Positions 40,550-49,529 of a stretch of DNA of 64,000 nucleotides are shown piece after piece. The first letter of the stretch is position 1; each line of letters starts with the position of its first letter. The notes under the pieces are model-generated. The model made no database searches and was not told the DNA's origin. It was given only the letters and a program-made list of their open reading frames with translations. Both the position numbers and the translations under genes were made by a program. This DNA comes from UBA4416 sp036676295 (lineage in GTDB: Bacteria > Bacteroidota > Bacteroidia > B-17B0 > Aurantibacillaceae): the NCBI GenBank assembly GCA_036676295.1, contig JAKFDE010000027.1, positions 248,001 to 312,000 of the forward strand, read 5' to 3'.

Positions 40550-41565
40550 GAAGTTTGTAATAAAGGGATTCTTACACAAAATTGTTTATCACTTTCTACG
40601 ATCTCAACTTGTCTATCGGTAAAATATTTATACCGTTCTTTAATATTTTTAAGTCCTGTTTTTGAACTCTCTTCGGTATTGATACGTAATTGAAGTGTAT
40701 TGCATACCTCGAGCATATCATTATCGCTCTTGATATTGACCGTTAAAGATTTTTCAGAAGAAATTTCATTATGTTTGATAACATTTTCGATCAATATTTG
40801 AAGTGCCATAGGTGGCAGATATTTATTCAAGCAATTTTCCTCAATAACTATATCAAATTTAATATTTGTATCAAACCGTATTTGAAGTAAGTAAGTGTAT
40901 GAACGAATAAAGTTCAATTCGTCTTCCAAAGTAACCAACTCACTATCTTTATTGTCCAGTAAATAACGATACACTTTAGATAATTGATTGATGAAATCTA
41001 CAGCTTTGTCCTGATCCTTATATACTAAAGAAGACAGAACGCTCATATTATTAAATAAAAAATGAGGATTGATCTGATTTTTTAAATTTTGTAATTGAGC
41101 CTGTAAACTTTCTGTTTTATATTTTTCTATTTCAACCAATGATGTTTTCCAATGCCCAAAGAATTGGGTTCCGATTTCTATGGATAGTATAACGAATGTG
41201 ATCAAACAACCAATCACAATACAAGAAATCATCAGCAAGTCTTTTTGATTATCAGGCAATATACAGATGTATTTACTTGCAAACAGCATCGGAAGATAAA
41301 TACCTAATACACTAAAAACAATACTTACAGGCAAATGGATGCAAATTCGCTTTCCGGGTTTTGTTAGCCATGGGAAATTCATATTCATCCAACTATCAAT
41401 GCGAAGATTTCCTTCCCAAATAAGAATAGTAATAAAAACAGAAGTCAATACATCATAAAACCTATTAAAGTGGTTTGCATCAACTTTGATAATAACATGA
41501 AGTAAAAATGAGACAATAATTCCCACTATAATCATGTAAATAAATCTGCTTTTCTTTTTGCGCAT
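40546..41565 (-). CDS. LytS-family (HisKA_7TM-like) sensor histidine kinase
   Basis: 339 residues. Four hydrophobic helices in the first about 130 residues form a membrane sensor without an extracellular domain. The His_kinase domain has phospho-acceptor His168 in KNQINPHFLFNNMSVLSSL, a regular LytS feature, and the ATPase part includes ILIENVIKHNEI and TGLKNIKERY. It overlaps the LytTR regulator gene by four bases. The operon order TonB receptor, flavodoxin-like oxidoreductase, kinase, regulator suggests the pair controls the receptor or reports on its substrate. Confidence 0.9.
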   Translation of the reverse strand: MRKKKSRFIYMIIVGIIVSFLLHVIIKVDANHFNRFYDVLTSVFITILIWEGNLRIDSWMNMNFPWLTKPGKRICIHLPVSIVFSVLGIYLPMLFASKYICILPDNQKDLLMISCIVIGCLITFVILSIEIGTQFFGHWKTSLVEIEKYKTESLQAQLQNLKNQINPHFLFNNMSVLSSLVYKDQDKAVDFINQLSKVYRYLLDNKDSELVTLEDELNFIRSYTYLLQIRFDTNIKFDIVIEENCLNKYLPPMALQILIENVIKHNEISSEKSLTVNIKSDNDMLEVCNTLQLRINTEESSKTGLKNIKERYKYFTDRQVEIVESDKQFCVRIPLLQTS

Positions 41566-41597
41566 GCTATAAATTTAATAAAAATGCGTTGTTTAAT

Positions 41598-42170
41598 TTA
41601 GTTTTTAGCCATTTCCTCAATTTTAGTCAACCATTGCTCTCTGAATTTCTGAGATGATTTTCTGACAGGACCAATAGCGGTAACCTTTACAGGGCTTATC
41701 CCACAAAACTGTAATGTTCTTTTTTTTACCTGATTAACTGATGGTGAAAGAAATAAAATTCGATACAACCAAATGGGTGTATCGGTTGTGTAGATAATGT
41801 GTCCTGTTTTACCAATCAATAATTTATCCCACAACGGGCTATTTTCTTTATACTTAAATGCAAAGCCCGGCAATAATACTCTATCAAAAAAACCTTTTAA
41901 TAAAGCAGGAACAGAGCCCCACCAAACAGGATGAATAACAACAATGTGATTAGCCCATTTTATTTTATGCTGTGCAATCACAACATCCGGTTCTAACTCT
42001 GTATCTCTACTATAGCCTTTACCAAGACTTAAATTGAAATCCAGATCGCGTACATGTAACAGTTCTACTTCATTCCCACTTGCAGAACTCCCTTGTTGAT
42101 ATGATTTTGCTATGGCATTACAAAAACTTTCTCTATTAGGATGCCCGTTGATAATTAATATTTTTTTCAT
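41598..42170 (-). CDS. NAD(P)H-dependent quinone reductase-like flavoprotein
   Basis: 190 residues of the flavodoxin-like NQO1/KefF/MdaB group. KILIINGHPNRESFCNAIA is the FMN/FAD phosphate loop, with HPVWWGSVPALLKGFFDRVL, GKTGHIIYTTDTP and LQFCGISPVKVTAIG in order. It probably reduces quinones or similar compounds. Its gene starts 11 bp after the TonB-receptor stop on the same strand, so it belongs to that operon and may act on something imported by the receptor or protect against redox stress. Confidence 0.87.
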   Translation of the reverse strand: MKKILIINGHPNRESFCNAIAKSYQQGSSASGNEVELLHVRDLDFNLSLGKGYSRDTELEPDVVIAQHKIKWANHIVVIHPVWWGSVPALLKGFFDRVLLPGFAFKYKENSPLWDKLLIGKTGHIIYTTDTPIWLYRILFLSPSVNQVKKRTLQFCGISPVKVTAIGPVRKSSQKFREQWLTKIEEMAKN

Positions 42171-42181
42171 TGTTGTTAATT

Positions 42182-44557
42182 TTAGAACTGAACTTTATAT
42201 ACAAAATTTGGAAAGAATCCTATTTGATAAGCTGTATTGATATTGTTAGTAATTGGATTATAACGTTGGGCAAACACATTCTTATTATTGGTCACATTTT
42301 GTACATCAAAAAATAGAGATTGAGACATTTTTCTTTTTTTACTATTGATTGTAATACCTGTTTTAACATCCAATCTGAAAAAATCAGGATTACGTTCAGA
42401 AAACGCATATTCATCGCCTTTCAATACTTCTTGTTTAGCGATCTGAGAGGCTTGCAGATCGACCGGAGTATAGTATCTGCCACCTGCCTGAGTCATTTTC
42501 ACATCAACAGTAAATGTGTTACGTTTGGCTTTTCCTAATTTAAACTCTTTACCTACTAATACATTGTAAACGTATTGTCCGTTAAATGCTGTATTGTGAA
42601 CCACTTTATCACTGCCTTTGTAAGTCGACTGATATATTGTTCCTGTAAGCAAGCCATAATATCCTTTACTGAAAAATTTTTCAATAGTTAATTCAGCTCC
42701 GTAATTTTCTCCGCTTCCGGTATTTACTAAATAACCTTGTTCATTAGGATTAAAACTTGCTCCGGTGTTCAACATCGAAAAGCTGCTTGGAGTTTTGGTT
42801 ACAGGTACATTAGATAAAATCTGGTAATACACTTCTGTTTTCACTCTCCAATCTCTAAATGGTAACACATCATAACCTAATACAAAATGCTGGCTTCGTG
42901 TAAAATCCAGATCTTTATTGGATTGCACATAACTTCCATCTGCATTAACCGAACGATAAAAATAGATATCAGTAGGTTGCATTTGACTATGCATACCATA
43001 ACCTAAACTAAATGTATTCTTTTGATTTAACTGATATTTTAATCCTACCCGTGGTTCAGTAGAAAATGAACCATTCAATGTCAAATACTGCGAATGCACT
43101 CCAAGATTCAACGTTAGTTTATCATTAAAACTGTATTTAGCATGTGCATAACCCTGAACCAGTGATGTGTAATCATTGTAATCCCAGATCTGCTGCCAGT
43201 AATTAGTAAACTCACGATTGCGATAAAACAAATTCAAATTAATTAGCTCTTCAATAGCACCTACTTTTATAAATAATTTAGAACTGATCTTGGAATTAAA
43301 AGAAGTGTTGATCGAATAATGAATTTGAGACACTTTGTTTTCTAAAATACGTGTGGTTGATTGATCATATTTTCCAATTGTGTCCTGATTATAATTAGAT
43401 GCATTATATGTTCCGCCAATGATCGTATTAAAATAAGACTTCTCGCCTACTCTTATAAAATGTTTTAAACCAACTAAACCAATATCACTTGTAAAGTAAC
43501 TATCCTTTGTAGGATCAGCAAACAGATCAGTACTATCAATTTTATCATGCTTAAACTCAATTTTACTTTTTCCGCCCAAACCAAATAAAGTAAAACGTCC
43601 CAGTTTAGTGTAACCTCCATTGATTTTGAAAGACAGATCCTGATAAAATGGAGTTGCTGTTGTTCCAACAGATAGTCCTAAAGCCTGAGCAAAGCCGGTA
43701 AACGAATAACGATATGCTATTAGATATGAAGAACCTTTTGCTTTATTGATCGGCCCTTCGGTCATCGCTTCTAAACCTGTTAACATTCCAAACTGAATAG
43801 TATGTTCTTTCTTTTCTGAATTTCCGTTTCTAAATCCCAGATCAAATACGCCGGCATTGGCATTACCATATTCTGATGGAAAAGCCGAAGTAAAAAAATC
43901 AGAGTTCTTTAACAAGTTAGTATTAATGGCGCTTACCGGTCCACCTGTTGTACCTATAGTTGAAAAATGATTTGGATTAGGCATAATCAATCCTTCAATA
44001 CGCCACAATACTCCGGTTGGCGAATTACCTCTAATAACAATATCATTTCTGGAATCATCGGGTGAGCTCACTCCCGCAAAATTAGCTGCTAATCGTGATG
44101 GATCGGATCGGCCACCGGCATAGCGATTTACTTCTTCCATAGAAAAGGATCGTCCACTTACTGAAATTAATTCGTTATTGGTTTCATTTTTTTTAGCTCC
44201 TGACACAACAATTTCATTCAAGGCATTCACATTCTCTTCCATGCCAATATCCAACGATACTTCTTTACCGGATGTAACAACCACGTTTGGCAAAACAATT
44301 TCTTTATAACCTAAAAACGTAATTTTCAAATCATAACGACCGGGCACTACTTCGGTTAATCTGAATTTACCATCCATGTCGGTTGTAGTGCCCTTAATTG
44401 GATCAGAACCAATAATAACTACATTAACTCCAGGCAATGATGATTGTGCTTGTTTATCAAGGATTGTTCCTTTGATAGTTTGTGTTGGGCTTTGCGCCAC
44501 AACTAATGTTGTATTTAAACTCACCAGTGCAACTAATATTGCATATACTTTTCTCAT
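42182..44557 (-). CDS. TonB-dependent receptor with carboxypeptidase-regulatory-like domain
   Basis: About 791 residues with the ATG at 44557 (MRKVYAILVALVSLN). The signal peptide is followed by a carboxypeptidase D regulatory-like beta-sandwich (KGTILDKQAQSSLPGVNVVI, DGKFRLTEVVPGRYDL; about residues 25-110), a plug with SGRSFSMEEVNRYAGGRSDP and DIVIRGNSPTGVLWRIEG, and a 22-stranded-type barrel ending in FPNFVYKVQF with the terminal Phe. No SusD-like partner is adjacent, so glycan uptake is not implied. The ligand is unknown. It heads an operon with an oxidoreductase and a LytS/LytTR pair. Confidence 0.93.
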   Translation of the reverse strand: MRKVYAILVALVSLNTTLVVAQSPTQTIKGTILDKQAQSSLPGVNVVIIGSDPIKGTTTDMDGKFRLTEVVPGRYDLKITFLGYKEIVLPNVVVTSGKEVSLDIGMEENVNALNEIVVSGAKKNETNNELISVSGRSFSMEEVNRYAGGRSDPSRLAANFAGVSSPDDSRNDIVIRGNSPTGVLWRIEGLIMPNPNHFSTIGTTGGPVSAINTNLLKNSDFFTSAFPSEYGNANAGVFDLGFRNGNSEKKEHTIQFGMLTGLEAMTEGPINKAKGSSYLIAYRYSFTGFAQALGLSVGTTATPFYQDLSFKINGGYTKLGRFTLFGLGGKSKIEFKHDKIDSTDLFADPTKDSYFTSDIGLVGLKHFIRVGEKSYFNTIIGGTYNASNYNQDTIGKYDQSTTRILENKVSQIHYSINTSFNSKISSKLFIKVGAIEELINLNLFYRNREFTNYWQQIWDYNDYTSLVQGYAHAKYSFNDKLTLNLGVHSQYLTLNGSFSTEPRVGLKYQLNQKNTFSLGYGMHSQMQPTDIYFYRSVNADGSYVQSNKDLDFTRSQHFVLGYDVLPFRDWRVKTEVYYQILSNVPVTKTPSSFSMLNTGASFNPNEQGYLVNTGSGENYGAELTIEKFFSKGYYGLLTGTIYQSTYKGSDKVVHNTAFNGQYVYNVLVGKEFKLGKAKRNTFTVDVKMTQAGGRYYTPVDLQASQIAKQEVLKGDEYAFSERNPDFFRLDVKTGITINSKKRKMSQSLFFDVQNVTNNKNVFAQRYNPITNNINTAYQIGFFPNFVYKVQF

Positions 44558-44665
44558 AATTTTTATTTTATGATACAATATTACTTTAAGAGAATGGGCT
44601 CCTAAACTACAAACTATGTGAACTGTTGAAAATGGTGGATGAGTTGTAATGAGTGTGAGAATGTT

Positions 44666-45883
44666 TTATTCCCCCAGTTTTGAAGCAATCCAGGCGGTGC
44701 TCCAGGCATTTTGAAAGTTAAACCCTCCGGTAATACCATCAATGTTTAAAACCTCTCCACAAAAGAATAAATGCGGAACAATTTTACTTTCCATCGTTTT
44801 AAAGTTGATCTCTTTTAAGTTCACGCCACCCGCAGTAACAAACTCCTCTTTAAAAGTTGTTTTTCCTTGCATGGTATAAACATCATTGGTTAAAACCTGA
44901 GCTAATTTGTTCAATTGTTTTTTTCCTAATTCTATCCATGGTTTGCTCAAATTAATTTCTGATTTGATCAACAAATATTCCCACAAACGTTTAGGTATTT
45001 CAAACATCGGAGAATTCAATATCAATGCCCTTGAACTTAAATTCACATGGATCAGATCCTTTACTTCTTCTTCTTTTAAAGTGCCTGTCCAGTTTACAGC
45101 AATACCTGCATGGTAATTTAATTTAAAAAATTCCTGTGCTGCAAAAGCCGATAGTTTTAAAACCGCCGGGCCGCTTAAACCCCAGTGAGTAATTAATACA
45201 GGTCCTGTGTATTGATGCTTTGTTCCGTTAACCTTTACGGTACCTTGTTTCACGCTTAAACCCATTAATTCTTTAATATTGCTTTGAGGTAAATTCAGGG
45301 TAAACAAACTCGGGATCAATTCATCAATAGTATGTCCACACTGTTTTATGAATTCATAGTTCTTTTGCTGATGATGGCCGCCTATACTACAAATAACAGC
45401 ATCCACATTGTAAACTTGTTTGGTAGTTTTTACTTCTAAATAAGAGTCGTCTTTTTTTTGGATAGAAATTACTTCTTCATTCAAATTAATATCAATATCT
45501 AAACGTTTCGCCTCAGATAAAAAACAATTAATGATCGTTTCACTGCTATTGCTTTCTGGGAACATCCTTCCATCGGACTCTACTTTTAATTTCACTCCAC
45601 GTTTTGCAAACCAATCAATAGTATCAATCACAGAAAATTGAGAAAACACTTGTCGGAGTTCTTTTTCACCTCTGGGATAATTTTTGATCAATTCGCTATT
45701 ATCAAAACAATGATGGGTCACATTACACCTGCCACCACCACTCACTCTCACCTTCGAAAGAATCTTATTGGATTTTTCAAGAATGATGATCTTAGCTTCC
45801 GGAAAGTTAATGGCAGCATTAATGGCCGAAAAAAAGCCGGCTGCTCCACCTCCTATAACTAGTATGTGTTTTCTGTTTTTCAA
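44666..45883 (-). CDS. BaiN/HI0933-like flavoprotein, NAD(P)/FAD-dependent oxidoreductase
   Basis: 405 residues. The dinucleotide-binding start is ILVIGGGAAGFFSAI, followed by the family-specific KVRVSGGGRCNVTHHCFD and the C-terminal FAD motif FFCGEVLNIDGITGGFNFQNAWSTAW (in parts). HI0933-like proteins are widespread flavoproteins, related to BaiN bile-acid reductases, with no confirmed general substrate. The length is normal. It stands alone, on the opposite strand to the neighbouring SPFH gene. Confidence 0.9.
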   Translation of the reverse strand: MKNRKHILVIGGGAAGFFSAINAAINFPEAKIIILEKSNKILSKVRVSGGGRCNVTHHCFDNSELIKNYPRGEKELRQVFSQFSVIDTIDWFAKRGVKLKVESDGRMFPESNSSETIINCFLSEAKRLDIDINLNEEVISIQKKDDSYLEVKTTKQVYNVDAVICSIGGHHQQKNYEFIKQCGHTIDELIPSLFTLNLPQSNIKELMGLSVKQGTVKVNGTKHQYTGPVLITHWGLSGPAVLKLSAFAAQEFFKLNYHAGIAVNWTGTLKEEEVKDLIHVNLSSRALILNSPMFEIPKRLWEYLLIKSEINLSKPWIELGKKQLNKLAQVLTNDVYTMQGKTTFKEEFVTAGGVNLKEINFKTMESKIVPHLFFCGEVLNIDGITGGFNFQNAWSTAWIASKLGE

Positions 45884-45973
45884 ACCTGATGTAAAGATGC
45901 TATTAAATTATTTTAACATTCATTAATTCCTGAAAATTATTTACATTTACTATAAACAATTTTATAAAATACC

Positions 45974-47080
45974 ATGGGATTATTTGACAAATTAAGAAAT
46001 GAATTCATCGATATCATCGATTGGACTGATAATACAAACGATACAGTCGTTTATAAATTTCCTCGTTACCAAAACGAAATTAAAATGGGTGCCAAGCTAA
46101 CTGTACGTGAAAGTCAGATAGCAGTATTCATGAATGAAGGTGTTATTGCCGATGTATATCAACCGGGCATGTATACGTTGAGTACTCAAAACATGCCAAT
46201 CTTATCCACTTTAAAAGGTTGGAAATTTGGCTTTAATTCGCCATTCAAGGCAGATGTATTTTTCATAAGCACTAAACAATTCATTGATCAAAAATGGGGT
46301 ACTAAAAATCCTATTACATTAAACGATTCACGCTTTGGATTTATTGAACTACGTAGCTTTGGTAACTTTGCTTTTAGAGTAACTGATGGCGGAAAATTCA
46401 TTAAAGAAATTGCCGGTACTCAGGATAAATACACCACCGACGAAATTGCTGAGCAGTTACGCACGATGATCGTTACGAAATTTACAGATGCTGTTGGTGA
46501 AGGAAATATTCCTGTAGAAAAATTTGCCGCCAACCTAGATGAATTATCAAAATTAGGTCAGGAGAAATTAAATATTGATTTTGCTGAATACGGTTTAAAC
46601 ATTACTAAATTCTTAGTCGAAAACGTATCAATGCCTGAAGAATTGAAAAAAGAAATTTTCAATTACTCTCGTTTACATGCTATCGATGTTAACAAATTAG
46701 CCCAATTCAATACCGCCAATGCAATTACTGAAGCTGCTAAAAACCAAGGTCTTGGTGGTGCCGGTGTTGGTATGGGAGTTGGTTTTGGTATGGGAAATAT
46801 GATGACGAATATGATGAATCAAGGAATGATGAATCAAAATACAGGTTCAAATACACCACCGCCCCCTCCTCCAATGACACAATATTTTGTAGCTGTAAAT
46901 GGTGCTCAAACTGGTCCTTTTACTATACCACAATTACAAGCAATGGCTGCATCGGGGCAATTTAATGCACAGAGCTTAGTATGGAAACAAGGTATGAGTG
47001 GTTGGTTAGCTGCAGAAACTCAGACTGAACTGGCGGCTGTATTTAGCGCAATGCCACCTCCTCCACCGCCGGTTGGATAG
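45974..47080 (+). CDS. SPFH-domain protein with C-terminal GYF_2 domain
   Basis: 368 residues. MGLFDKLRNEFIDIIDW and KFPRYQNEIKMGAKLTVRE open an SPFH domain of the YdjI/virion-core type (about 25-250). A Gly/Met/Asn-rich flexible linker (about 255-300, GMGVGFGMGNMMTNMMNQG type) and a PPPPPP run follow. The C-terminus is a GYF_2 domain (QYFVAVNGAQTGPFTIPQL, SLVWKQGMSGWLAA; about 308-358) that binds proline-rich peptides, then a final Pro-rich tail. It may self-associate through its own Pro runs and act as a membrane scaffold; this is inference. A terminator follows. Confidence 0.85.
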   Translation: MGLFDKLRNEFIDIIDWTDNTNDTVVYKFPRYQNEIKMGAKLTVRESQIAVFMNEGVIADVYQPGMYTLSTQNMPILSTLKGWKFGFNSPFKADVFFISTKQFIDQKWGTKNPITLNDSRFGFIELRSFGNFAFRVTDGGKFIKEIAGTQDKYTTDEIAEQLRTMIVTKFTDAVGEGNIPVEKFAANLDELSKLGQEKLNIDFAEYGLNITKFLVENVSMPEELKKEIFNYSRLHAIDVNKLAQFNTANAITEAAKNQGLGGAGVGMGVGFGMGNMMTNMMNQGMMNQNTGSNTPPPPPPMTQYFVAVNGAQTGPFTIPQLQAMAASGQFNAQSLVWKQGMSGWLAAETQTELAAVFSAMPPPPPPVG

Positions 47081-47100
47081 TATTAACATCAATAAATTCA

Positions 47101-47133
47101 AATCCCTCAAGCCTTTTTTGAGGGATTTTTTTT
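47101..47133 (+). terminator. Terminator of the SPFH-GYF gene
   Basis: AATCCCTCAA and TTGAGGGATT form a ten-base stem, followed by seven or more T residues. Confidence 0.85.
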
Positions 47134-47146
47134 GATTTCTTTTTAG

Positions 47147-47154
47147 TAAGTTTG
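47147..47154 (+). promoter_or_regulatory. Candidate -7 element TAAGTTTG for the acyltransferase gene
   Basis: TAAGTTTG fits TAnnTTTG, 16 bp before the ATG at 47171. No TTTG is at the right spacing; the preceding terminator T-run occupies part of that region. Confidence 0.4.
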
Positions 47155-47170
47155 TCAACTATTTTATACT

Positions 47171-48502
47171 ATGCTTTGGCACATTCTTAAATATTATATC
47201 TGTTTTGTTTTGGCGACTTATTTTAAACGTCGCAAAGTAAAGAACGTACAACATGTGCAAGTTAAAGGCCCTGTTATTATTGCCATGAACCATCCTAATG
47301 CCTTTATGGATCCTGTTGCCTTCACGGTATTGGCATATCCTCCCAGAGTATTTTATTTGGCACGTGGCGACGCATTTAAAAAAGGTATTGTAACCGTGTT
47401 ATTAGAAAGTTTAGGGATCATTCCCATTTTTAGAATACAAGATGGTGGTAAAGAAGGATTGAAAAAAAATGATGAAACCTACGAAAGAGTAAATGCTTTA
47501 TTAAAGCGTAATAAAAAGATCATTGTATTTGCAGAGGGTCTTTGCGTGCAAGAACGTCGTTTACGTCCTTTAAAAAAAGGTGTGCCTCGCATGATTTTTG
47601 GTGCTGTAGAAACCTCTGACTTAAAAGATCTGACTGTAGTGCCTGTAGGTGCTAACTATTCCAATCCTTCTCAATTCAGAAGCAATGTATTTTTTAATAT
47701 TGGTGAGCCTATTAAGGTTTCTGATTATTTAGAGTCTTATCAGGAAGCCCCTGCCAAAACAATGAACCGTTTTTTGGCTGATCTGGCTCCTCGAATGAAA
47801 GAATTGATCATACACATCAACCACAAACATAATGAACATCTAATTGAGCATATTGAGGAAATATACAAATACAAATTCTTTAAGCTACACCATTACGATT
47901 TCAACAATTTAGAACACGATTTCAATTTCTCTACCAAAGTTGTTGATGTGATCAATAAAACAGAAGAAACACATCCTGAGAAAGTAAAAGGACTTTACGC
48001 AAAAACAAAACATTATTTTTCTGATCTAAAAAAATACCACATAAAAGACTGGTTGATCAATCCGGCCAAACAAAATAATTTAAATTATTTGATATTAAGT
48101 TTAAGAGTTTTAGTTCTTGTGCTTAGCTTACCTATATACATCAGAGGATTAATAGGTAATTATATCCCTTATAAACTAACTCATTTATTAGTGAGTAAAA
48201 AAGTAAGAGTTGTAGAGTTTAAAGCTTCCTTTTATATGGGCTTTGGGGCTGTGTTTTTTTTAGTGTATTATCTGCTTCAATATTTTATTGTAAAAGCACT
48301 CTCAATCCATGATTGGTTACCTCTATTGTTTGTTATAGGTTCTATAGTAACAGGATATATTTGCTTACACCTTTCTCCTTTTAGAAAAAAGACAATTGGT
48401 ATTTACCGAGCTTTAAAATTGAGATCTAAACATGCTAAAGTCTTTGAGTCGATGAGTGCCCAAAGAAAAGACATTATTAAAACTTTTGAAGAATTGCTAT
48501 AG
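47171..48502 (+). CDS. 1-acyl-sn-glycerol-3-phosphate acyltransferase-like membrane protein
   Basis: 443 residues. The PlsC-type domain occupies about residues 20-215, with acceptor/catalytic motif NHPNAFMDPVAF (H-x4-D form), FAEGLC and the VPVGANYSNPS block. The protein then continues with a helical region and a C-terminal membrane domain of three or four helices (LRVLVLVLSLPIYIRGLIG, MGFGAVFFLVYYLLQYFIV, WLPLLFVIGSIVTGYICL). This longer architecture, with C-terminal helices, is frequent in Bacteroidota. It probably acylates lysophosphatidic acid or a related lipid; the exact acceptor is uncertain. Confidence 0.87.
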   Translation: MLWHILKYYICFVLATYFKRRKVKNVQHVQVKGPVIIAMNHPNAFMDPVAFTVLAYPPRVFYLARGDAFKKGIVTVLLESLGIIPIFRIQDGGKEGLKKNDETYERVNALLKRNKKIIVFAEGLCVQERRLRPLKKGVPRMIFGAVETSDLKDLTVVPVGANYSNPSQFRSNVFFNIGEPIKVSDYLESYQEAPAKTMNRFLADLAPRMKELIIHINHKHNEHLIEHIEEIYKYKFFKLHHYDFNNLEHDFNFSTKVVDVINKTEETHPEKVKGLYAKTKHYFSDLKKYHIKDWLINPAKQNNLNYLILSLRVLVLVLSLPIYIRGLIGNYIPYKLTHLLVSKKVRVVEFKASFYMGFGAVFFLVYYLLQYFIVKALSIHDWLPLLFVIGSIVTGYICLHLSPFRKKTIGIYRALKLRSKHAKVFESMSAQRKDIIKTFEELL

Positions 48503-48503
48503 G

Positions 48504-48722
48504 TTACTTTTGTTCTACACCATCTTTGTAAAATAGCGTGTCAGATTCTCCATCTTTCCTGATGATCCACTTGCCTTGCTTTAATCCATTGAAATCGGTC
48601 ATGTTTATGGTATCTTTTTCAATGGTAATTTCAAAACTTTTTACAGATGTTGGTCTTTCTTCGTTACAGGATAGGGTTGCGAAAAATAGTAATAGCATTG
48701 AAAAATAGTAAAATGTTTTCAT
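48504..48722 (-). CDS. Small lipoprotein of unknown function
   Basis: 72 residues. A signal peptide (MKTFYYFSMLLLFFATL) ends in lipobox LSC at Cys19. The mature part has strands and a DFNGLKQGKWIIRKDG segment reminiscent of MORN-like repeat units (G.K.G.W). It has no family I can name. It lies 21 bp after the DUF1003 gene on the same strand and almost abuts the acyltransferase stop on the other strand. Confidence 0.6.
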   Translation of the reverse strand: MKTFYYFSMLLLFFATLSCNEERPTSVKSFEITIEKDTINMTDFNGLKQGKWIIRKDGESDTLFYKDGVEQK

Positions 48723-48743
48723 AATTATTTTATAATGTGAGTT

Positions 48744-49328
48744 CTAAACATCTGCATTATTCCTGTCTTTTAACTTATCTACTTTAACATACAATTTTTC
48801 CATCAGATCCAATTGTATTTTCTGTACCTCTAACAAATTTCTTACCTGATCTTTCATTAACAGATCCATTTTTTTGTGAAGATTACGAACTTCAATCTCC
48901 GCTTTCAAATTGATCAGGTATTGATTTTCATTCCGTTTTCTTTCTTTTTTAGCCTGACGGTTTTGGCTCATCATGATCAACGGTGCCTGAATAGAAGCAA
49001 TACAAGACAGGGTTAATTTAATAATATCATAAGGAAAGGGATCAAAATGAAATTTAAACAATACCTCTACTGAATTAAGGGCAATCCACGTGCCAAAAAT
49101 GATACAAAAAGAAATCACAAAAGCCCAACTACCAACAAATTTAGCTACTCTGGTAGAAATACGATCGCCAACCGACAAGTGTTCATCCTCATTTTGATTG
49201 GACAAACTCTCTGTTAATAGGCTATGTTCTTTAATAGCAGATGTAACTATTTGATGAAGTTTATCACCTCTTTCGTTTTCAGAATCCAACAATTCCTGTA
49301 GGTATTTCTGATGCTGTTTAAGTTTCAT
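48744..49328 (-). CDS. DUF1003 membrane protein
   Basis: 194 residues. The DUF1003 core is SVGDRISTRVAKFVGSWAF followed by FCIIFGTWIALN and SCIASIQAPLIMMSQNRQAKKERKRNE, giving two transmembrane helices and a basic coiled tail. An N-terminal helix (HQKYLQELLDSENERGDKL) precedes it. The family is widespread and of unknown function, and it often sits near metal-transport or stress genes. It is divergent from nothing close: the next gene upstream is the LysM/M23 peptidase, past a terminator. Confidence 0.85.
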   Translation of the reverse strand: MKLKQHQKYLQELLDSENERGDKLHQIVTSAIKEHSLLTESLSNQNEDEHLSVGDRISTRVAKFVGSWAFVISFCIIFGTWIALNSVEVLFKFHFDPFPYDIIKLTLSCIASIQAPLIMMSQNRQAKKERKRNENQYLINLKAEIEVRNLHKKMDLLMKDQVRNLLEVQKIQLDLMEKLYVKVDKLKDRNNADV

Positions 49329-49475
49329 AAAAAGGTTTTATAACGTAAAAACAAACTATTCTTTAGATTGTTCTACGTAAATTTATTAAAAAGGATAAGG
49401 GAAATTGAGGTTTTATCAACTTGATTATTAAAGATAATTAGCGTAAATTGTGAGTAAACTATAACTATTTGGATA

Positions 49476-49512
49476 ATAAAAAAACCCTGTACTTTTCGTA
49501 ACAGGGTTTTTA
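49476..49512 (-). terminator. Terminator of the M23 peptidase gene
   Basis: AAAACCCTGT and ACAGGGTTTT flank a ten-base loop, and the minus strand continues with seven T residues. Confidence 0.8.
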
Positions 49513-49529
49513 TTTTTTTTATATAATAT

